Source of the DNA: Phycisphaerales bacterium
Lineage (GTDB): Bacteria; Planctomycetota; Phycisphaerae; Phycisphaerales; UBA1924
NCBI GenBank assembly: GCA_016709445.1
Contig: JADJMV010000016.1
Coordinates: 1-64,000 of the forward strand
Reading direction: 5' to 3'
Length of the DNA: 64,000 nucleotides
Part shown: piece after piece, positions 60,822 through 64,000 of the stretch
How positions within the stretch are numbered: the first letter of the stretch is position 1
How the letters are laid out: every line of letters begins with the position of its first letter
Position numbers and translations under genes: made by a program
Notes under the pieces: generated by a model
Database searches by the model: none
What the model was told of the DNA's origin: nothing
What the model saw: the letters and a program-made list of their open reading frames with translations, nothing else

Positions 60822-62588
60822 TCAGCAGCCGGCGGTGAAGGCGTTCAGATAGGTCAGCACGTCGATCGTGTTGATGACCCCGTCGCCGTTGAAGTCGGCG
60901 GCGGCCTGCTTGGCGTTCCAGGCGTTCAGGAAGGAGATGAAGTCGATGGTGTTGACCGTCCCGTCGTGGTTGAAATCGGCGGGGCAGGGATCGGGAACGA
61001 GGGCCGAGACGTGCAACAGGAAGCCGCCCTTGGCCCCGTTGACGCCGCTGACGCGGACGATGTACTCGTGGCCCTTGGTCACGTAGGCCTGGACAGAGGA
61101 AGTTTGCTCGAAGATGCTCCAGTCGTCGTTGCATGCGATGGCGTTCTGGGAGTTGGCGGGGCATCCCTCGTGCACGCTGAGGACCGTGTTGAAGTCGGAG
61201 CCGAAGGTGTCGAAGTTGACCTTCCCGGTGGCGGCGGCGTAGTAGCTGAAGAAGATGTCTGGCGAGATCTGGGTTCCGCCGAGGCAGGAGGAGGATCCCT
61301 CCACGGTGGCGTTGGTGGTGCACCCCGAGTAGGCGCCCTGACCGATGGGCGTCGCGGCCTGGCAGACATCGCCGCCGTCACGGTCGAGCTCGGTGACATA
61401 AGCCGCGCCGTTGTCGCTGAGATTCCCGTCGTCGGCCTGGTAGTCGCCGATCGCGAGCAGCCCGTTGTTGATGGCGACGGTCGCCCCGAACTTGCCCGTG
61501 CCGCCATCGGGGTCGGTGATGCGGGACATCTGGGCCCAGTCCCCCGAGGCGTTCTGCTCGAAGGTGTAGACCCACCTCTTCCCGCCGGTGTTGACGGCGA
61601 TCACGCCCTGGCTCAGGGACACCTGGGAGCCGAATCGGGCGTTGGCGTAGGACGGGTACGCGGTGACCTTCCGGTCGAAGTCCCAGCCCTGGCCGTTGTA
61701 GTGGAAGACGTACACGGCGCCGGCCTCGGCGTTGTTGCCGACCGTTGCGCCCGGGGCGCCCACGACGGCGGTGTTGCCATCGATGGCGACCGAGTAGCCC
61801 ATGTCGTCGCCGGTCTGGTGATCCGGGGCGTAGAGCGCTCCGGAGAGCCCCCAGACGCCGTTGGCCTTGACAAAGGTCTGCGCGAAGCCGCAGTCGTTGG
61901 CGTCGAAGGCGTCGCCGTTGGGGATGCCGACAACGATCTTGGATCCGTCCACATCGGCGCTGAAGCCGCACCAGTCTCCGGGGTTGCGCCAGAGGTGGTA
62001 GGCCGTGAGGGTGACGGTATAGACCCAGCCGTTGCCGGACCGCTCGTAGACGTACGCGGCCCCGGAGTCGCTGGCGAACGCGTCGTTGTAAGGGGCTCCG
62101 ATGACGGCGACGTTCCCGTCGATCGCGACGGCAGCGCCGAAGCCGTCCGTCGAGGCGGCACCGGTGAAGACGCCGGTCTGGGACCACTGCGATCCGAATC
62201 GGTCGAAGAGGTAGGCCTTCCCCGTGCTCCCGGTGCCCGGGGCGGCGACGATCAGCCGGTTGCCGTCGATCGCGACCTGGCTCCCGAAGTAGTCGCCGGC
62301 AACGGTGTCGGCGGCGGTGAGCTTGGCGAACTCCCACCACTGGCCGGGGCTGTCCGTGAAGCAGTAGACCGCGCCGGCGTCGGTGCCCTTGGCGTCCTCG
62401 CGCGGGGCGCCCACGATCAGGTTGTTGCTCGCCCCGTTCCAGGTCATCGCGACGCCGGCCCCGAAGAGGTCGGTGCTCTGCTTGTCCGACGCGGTGACCC
62501 GGTCAGAGAAGCACTGTCCCCAGGCGTGGCCGGCCAGAATCGCGGCCGCCCCGGCCGCCAGAATCCCCATCCGATGCTTCCGATCCAT
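60822..62588 (-). CDS. Secreted FG-GAP/beta-propeller protein with GC-type dockerin, second paralogue
   Basis: A 588-residue paralogue of the preceding gene with the same order of parts. Signal peptide MGILAAGAAAILAGHAWG; FG-GAP-like units LFGAGVAMTWNGASNNLIVGAPREDAKGTDAGAVYCF, YFGSQVAIDGNRLIVAAPGTGSTGKAYLFDRF, GFGAAVAIDGNVAVIGAPYNDAFASDSGAAYVYER and MGYSVAIDGNTAVVGAPGATVGNNAEAGAVYVFHY; a PPC-like part (FSYYAAATGKVNFDTFGSDFNTVLSVHEGC...CNDDWS); and the dockerin tail ending NAFTAGC. AAGGGAGCAGCAAC precedes ATG 62588. It is the first gene of the minus-strand secreted array and lies next to the second sigma-kinase pair, which is divergent; the 170-base gap between them must hold both promoters. 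Function is probably adhesion or surface scaffolding. Confidence 0.85.
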   Translation of the reverse strand: MDRKHRMGILAAGAAAILAGHAWGQCFSDRVTASDKQSTDLFGAGVAMTWNGASNNLIVGAPREDAKGTDAGAVYCFTDSPGQWWEFAKLTAADTVAGDYFGSQVAIDGNRLIVAAPGTGSTGKAYLFDRFGSQWSQTGVFTGAASTDGFGAAVAIDGNVAVIGAPYNDAFASDSGAAYVYERSGNGWVYTVTLTAYHLWRNPGDWCGFSADVDGSKIVVGIPNGDAFDANDCGFAQTFVKANGVWGLSGALYAPDHQTGDDMGYSVAIDGNTAVVGAPGATVGNNAEAGAVYVFHYNGQGWDFDRKVTAYPSYANARFGSQVSLSQGVIAVNTGGKRWVYTFEQNASGDWAQMSRITDPDGGTGKFGATVAINNGLLAIGDYQADDGNLSDNGAAYVTELDRDGGDVCQAATPIGQGAYSGCTTNATVEGSSSCLGGTQISPDIFFSYYAAATGKVNFDTFGSDFNTVLSVHEGCPANSQNAIACNDDWSIFEQTSSVQAYVTKGHEYIVRVSGVNGAKGGFLLHVSALVPDPCPADFNHDGTVNTIDFISFLNAWNAKQAAADFNGDGVINTIDVLTYLNAFTAGC

Positions 62589-62758
62589 GTTGCTGCTCCC
62601 TTGGTTTGCGGTGAGGTGTGGTGGGGTCCCCCGCTCGCAGTGCGACGATCCCCCTCCCGGCGGCCAGGCCATTCCCACAAGTTCCGCTCGACCCCGTTGC
62701 TCCCGCGCCCGGAACCGGCGACAATCTCCGCGACCCCGCAAGGCCACCAGAGACCACC

Positions 62759-63388
62759 GTGAACCAGAGCCCCGACAACCAACCGACATCGATCCCGACC
62801 CCACCCGTGCGTTCGCCGCAGGAGGTCACCCTCCTCCTGAATGCCGCCCGCGCCGGCGACCCGCAGGCCTCCGCCGAACTCCTCCCCCTCGTCTACGAAG
62901 AACTCCGGAAGCTCGCGCGCGCCCGGCTCGGCGCCGAGGCCCCGGGCCAGACCCTCCAGCCGACGGCCCTGGTGCACGAGGCGTACATCCGGCTTGTCGG
63001 CGACGCCGACCTGCAGTGGAACAGCCGGGGCCACTTCTTCGGGGCCGCGGCGCTGGCGATGCGGCGGATCCTGGTGGAGCGCGCCCGGCACCGCAAGCGG
63101 ATGAAGCACGGGGGCGGCCGGCGTCGGGTCGAGCTCCGTGACGACGCGATGCTCTCCGAGCCACCGCCGGAAGACCTGCTGGCGCTGGACGAGGCCCTCG
63201 ACAAGCTCGCGAGCCTAGATGAGCGCAAGTGCCGGGTCGTGATGCTCCGGTACTTCGCGGGGCTCTCGATCGAGGAGACGGCGGCCGCCCTCGAGGTCTC
63301 GCCGGCCACCGTGAAATCCGACTGGGCATTCTCCCGCGCCTGGCTGCACCGCGCCCTGGCGGATCAGCCGGCCCCCGACGCCGAGTAG
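62759..63388 (+). CDS. ECF-subfamily sigma factor
   Basis: A 209-residue sigma factor starting at GTG 62759. The region LLNAARAGDPQASAELLPLVYEELRKLARARLGAEAPGQTLQPTALVHEAYIRLVGDADLQWNSRGHFFGAAALAMRRILVERARHRKRMKHGG is the sigma-2 and linker of a planctomycete-rich ECF subgroup with a TLQPTALVHEAYIRL signature, and LDERKCRVVMLRYFAGLSIEETAAALEVSPATVKSDWAFSRAWLHRAL is the sigma-4 helix-turn-helix. This group typically lacks a classic anti-sigma factor and sits beside a serine/threonine kinase, as here (50 bases). It is the second such pair in the window; the first is at 52753-55791. Confidence 0.9.
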   Translation: MNQSPDNQPTSIPTPPVRSPQEVTLLLNAARAGDPQASAELLPLVYEELRKLARARLGAEAPGQTLQPTALVHEAYIRLVGDADLQWNSRGHFFGAAALAMRRILVERARHRKRMKHGGGRRRVELRDDAMLSEPPPEDLLALDEALDKLASLDERKCRVVMLRYFAGLSIEETAAALEVSPATVKSDWAFSRAWLHRALADQPAPDAE

Positions 63389-63438
63389 CCCGCCGTCAGC
63401 CCTGGGTCCATTGGTTCGTGCTCGTCTGGCTCTTCCCC

Positions 63439-64000
63439 ATGTCACCCGACGAACTGCGCAAGCTTGAAGGGATCTTCTCGGCCGCGATGGAGCTGCCGGC
63501 GGCGGCGCGGGACGGCTTCATCGAGGAGCAGTGCGCGGGCAATGCGGAGCTGCGCGCGGAGGTGGCGAGCCTGCTCGCACACGCATCGGGCTCGATCGGG
63601 ATGCTGGATGTGCCGCCCGTGGCCGCCCCGATCGGCGCGACCTTCAACAACGAGCCGGTCCGGTTCGAGGCCACGCTGCCCTCGGACAAGCGGATCGGGG
63701 CGTACCTGGTGCTGAGGTTTCTCGGGGCGGGGGGGATGGGGGTGGTCTATCTCGCCGAGCAGGACCGGCCGCGCCGGACGGTCGCGCTCAAGCTCATCCG
63801 GGGGGCGATGGCGTCGCCCTCGCTGCTCCGGCGGTTCGAGCACGAGGCGGAGATCCTGGGGCGGATGCACCACGCGGGGATCGCGCAGATCTTTGAGGCC
63901 GGCGTCGCCGAGACGGACCGGGGACCGCAGCCGTTCCTCGCGATGGAATTGGTCGAGGGCCCGCCGATCAACGACTTTGCCGACACGCGGCGGCTGGGGA
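63439..64000 (+). CDS. Serine/threonine protein kinase, 3' part beyond the window
   Basis: ATG 63439 opens a frame that stays open to the last base, giving at least 187 residues. The N-terminal 90 residues are helical (ELRKLEGIFSAAMELPAAARDGFIEEQCAGNAELRAEVASLLAHASG), a leader typical of planctomycete sigma-linked kinases. The kinase then begins with LVLRFLGAGGMGVVYLAEQDRPRRTVALKLIRG (Gly-rich loop at about 97-102, Lys about 117) and LLRRFEHEAEILGRMHHAGIAQIFEAG (alpha-C Glu). The catalytic loop and any TPR tail lie outside. It follows the sigma factor by 50 bases and is presumably in the same transcript. Confidence 0.88.
   Translation, partial: MSPDELRKLEGIFSAAMELPAAARDGFIEEQCAGNAELRAEVASLLAHASGSIGMLDVPPVAAPIGATFNNEPVRFEATLPSDKRIGAYLVLRFLGAGGMGVVYLAEQDRPRRTVALKLIRGAMASPSLLRRFEHEAEILGRMHHAGIAQIFEAGVAETDRGPQPFLAMELVEGPPINDFADTRRLG

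Noticed and set aside
58609..62762. Two long plus-strand open frames of about 700 codons
   Set aside because: They are antisense to the FG-GAP dockerin genes and have valine/glycine-rich random composition.

Overview
The window is high-GC bacterial DNA that looks like a planctomycete of the class Phycisphaerae. The marker families are PSD1 (DUF1549/DUF1553) proteins paired with DUF1501 proteins, ECF-type sigma factors placed next to serine/threonine kinases, a PEP-CTERM protein, and eight secreted proteins that end in the Phycisphaerae GC-type dockerin, whose last or second-last residue is Cys. No rRNA or tRNA gene was seen; the one clear RNA gene is the tmRNA (ssrA). Strain and species cannot be told from the sequence.

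Positions 1-8298 are an integrated element lying against the 3' end of ssrA (8299-8645, minus strand). It carries a PD-(D/E)XK nuclease-like gene, a P27-type terminase small subunit, an AlpA/excisionase-type HTH protein, a Toprim primase-like protein, a large P-loop ATPase and a tyrosine recombinase. Capsid and tail genes are absent from the visible part, so the content resembles a phage satellite as much as a prophage. Most genes here are frameshifted, and 7718-8099 is a 382-base tract without a single T on the plus strand, containing 44 consecutive C. Either the element is decaying or the sequence is poor here; I favour poor sequence for the tract.

8646-28006 holds core and secreted functions: a BlaI-type repressor with a perfect palindromic operator, next to an M56 (BlaR1-like) metalloprotease fused to TPRs; a dockerin-tagged di-heme cytochrome c peroxidase; a PEP-CTERM protein; ispD, a DUF2891 protein, an HDOD protein, pdxH and dnaB; a TPR lipoprotein; a dockerin-tagged sialidase-fold protein; and a tandem pair of dockerin-tagged SGNH-like proteins.

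28013-39485 is one tight minus-strand operon containing two PSD1-DUF1501 modules around a membrane cytochrome/leucine-rich-repeat protein. It is divergent from a GH2 glycosidase (39615). 42084-50963 holds a tail-anchored coiled-coil protein, a lipoprotein with an endonuclease/exonuclease/phosphatase fold, a 77-bp repeat array of GTAA-loop hairpins, a fosmidomycin-resistance-type MFS transporter, a ferritin-like protein, a dicarboxylate/amino-acid symporter and an ABC exporter.

51081-64000 is a surface and signalling region: a YHS-like lipoprotein, a dockerin protein, a sigma factor with a kinase-TPR protein (52753-55791), then five minus-strand secreted proteins (WxENxGW repeats, two beta-helix paralogues, two beta-propeller/dockerin paralogues), then a second sigma-kinase pair that runs off the end. 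Overall the window suggests heavy investment in secreted, C-terminally tagged proteins under one-component and kinase control.
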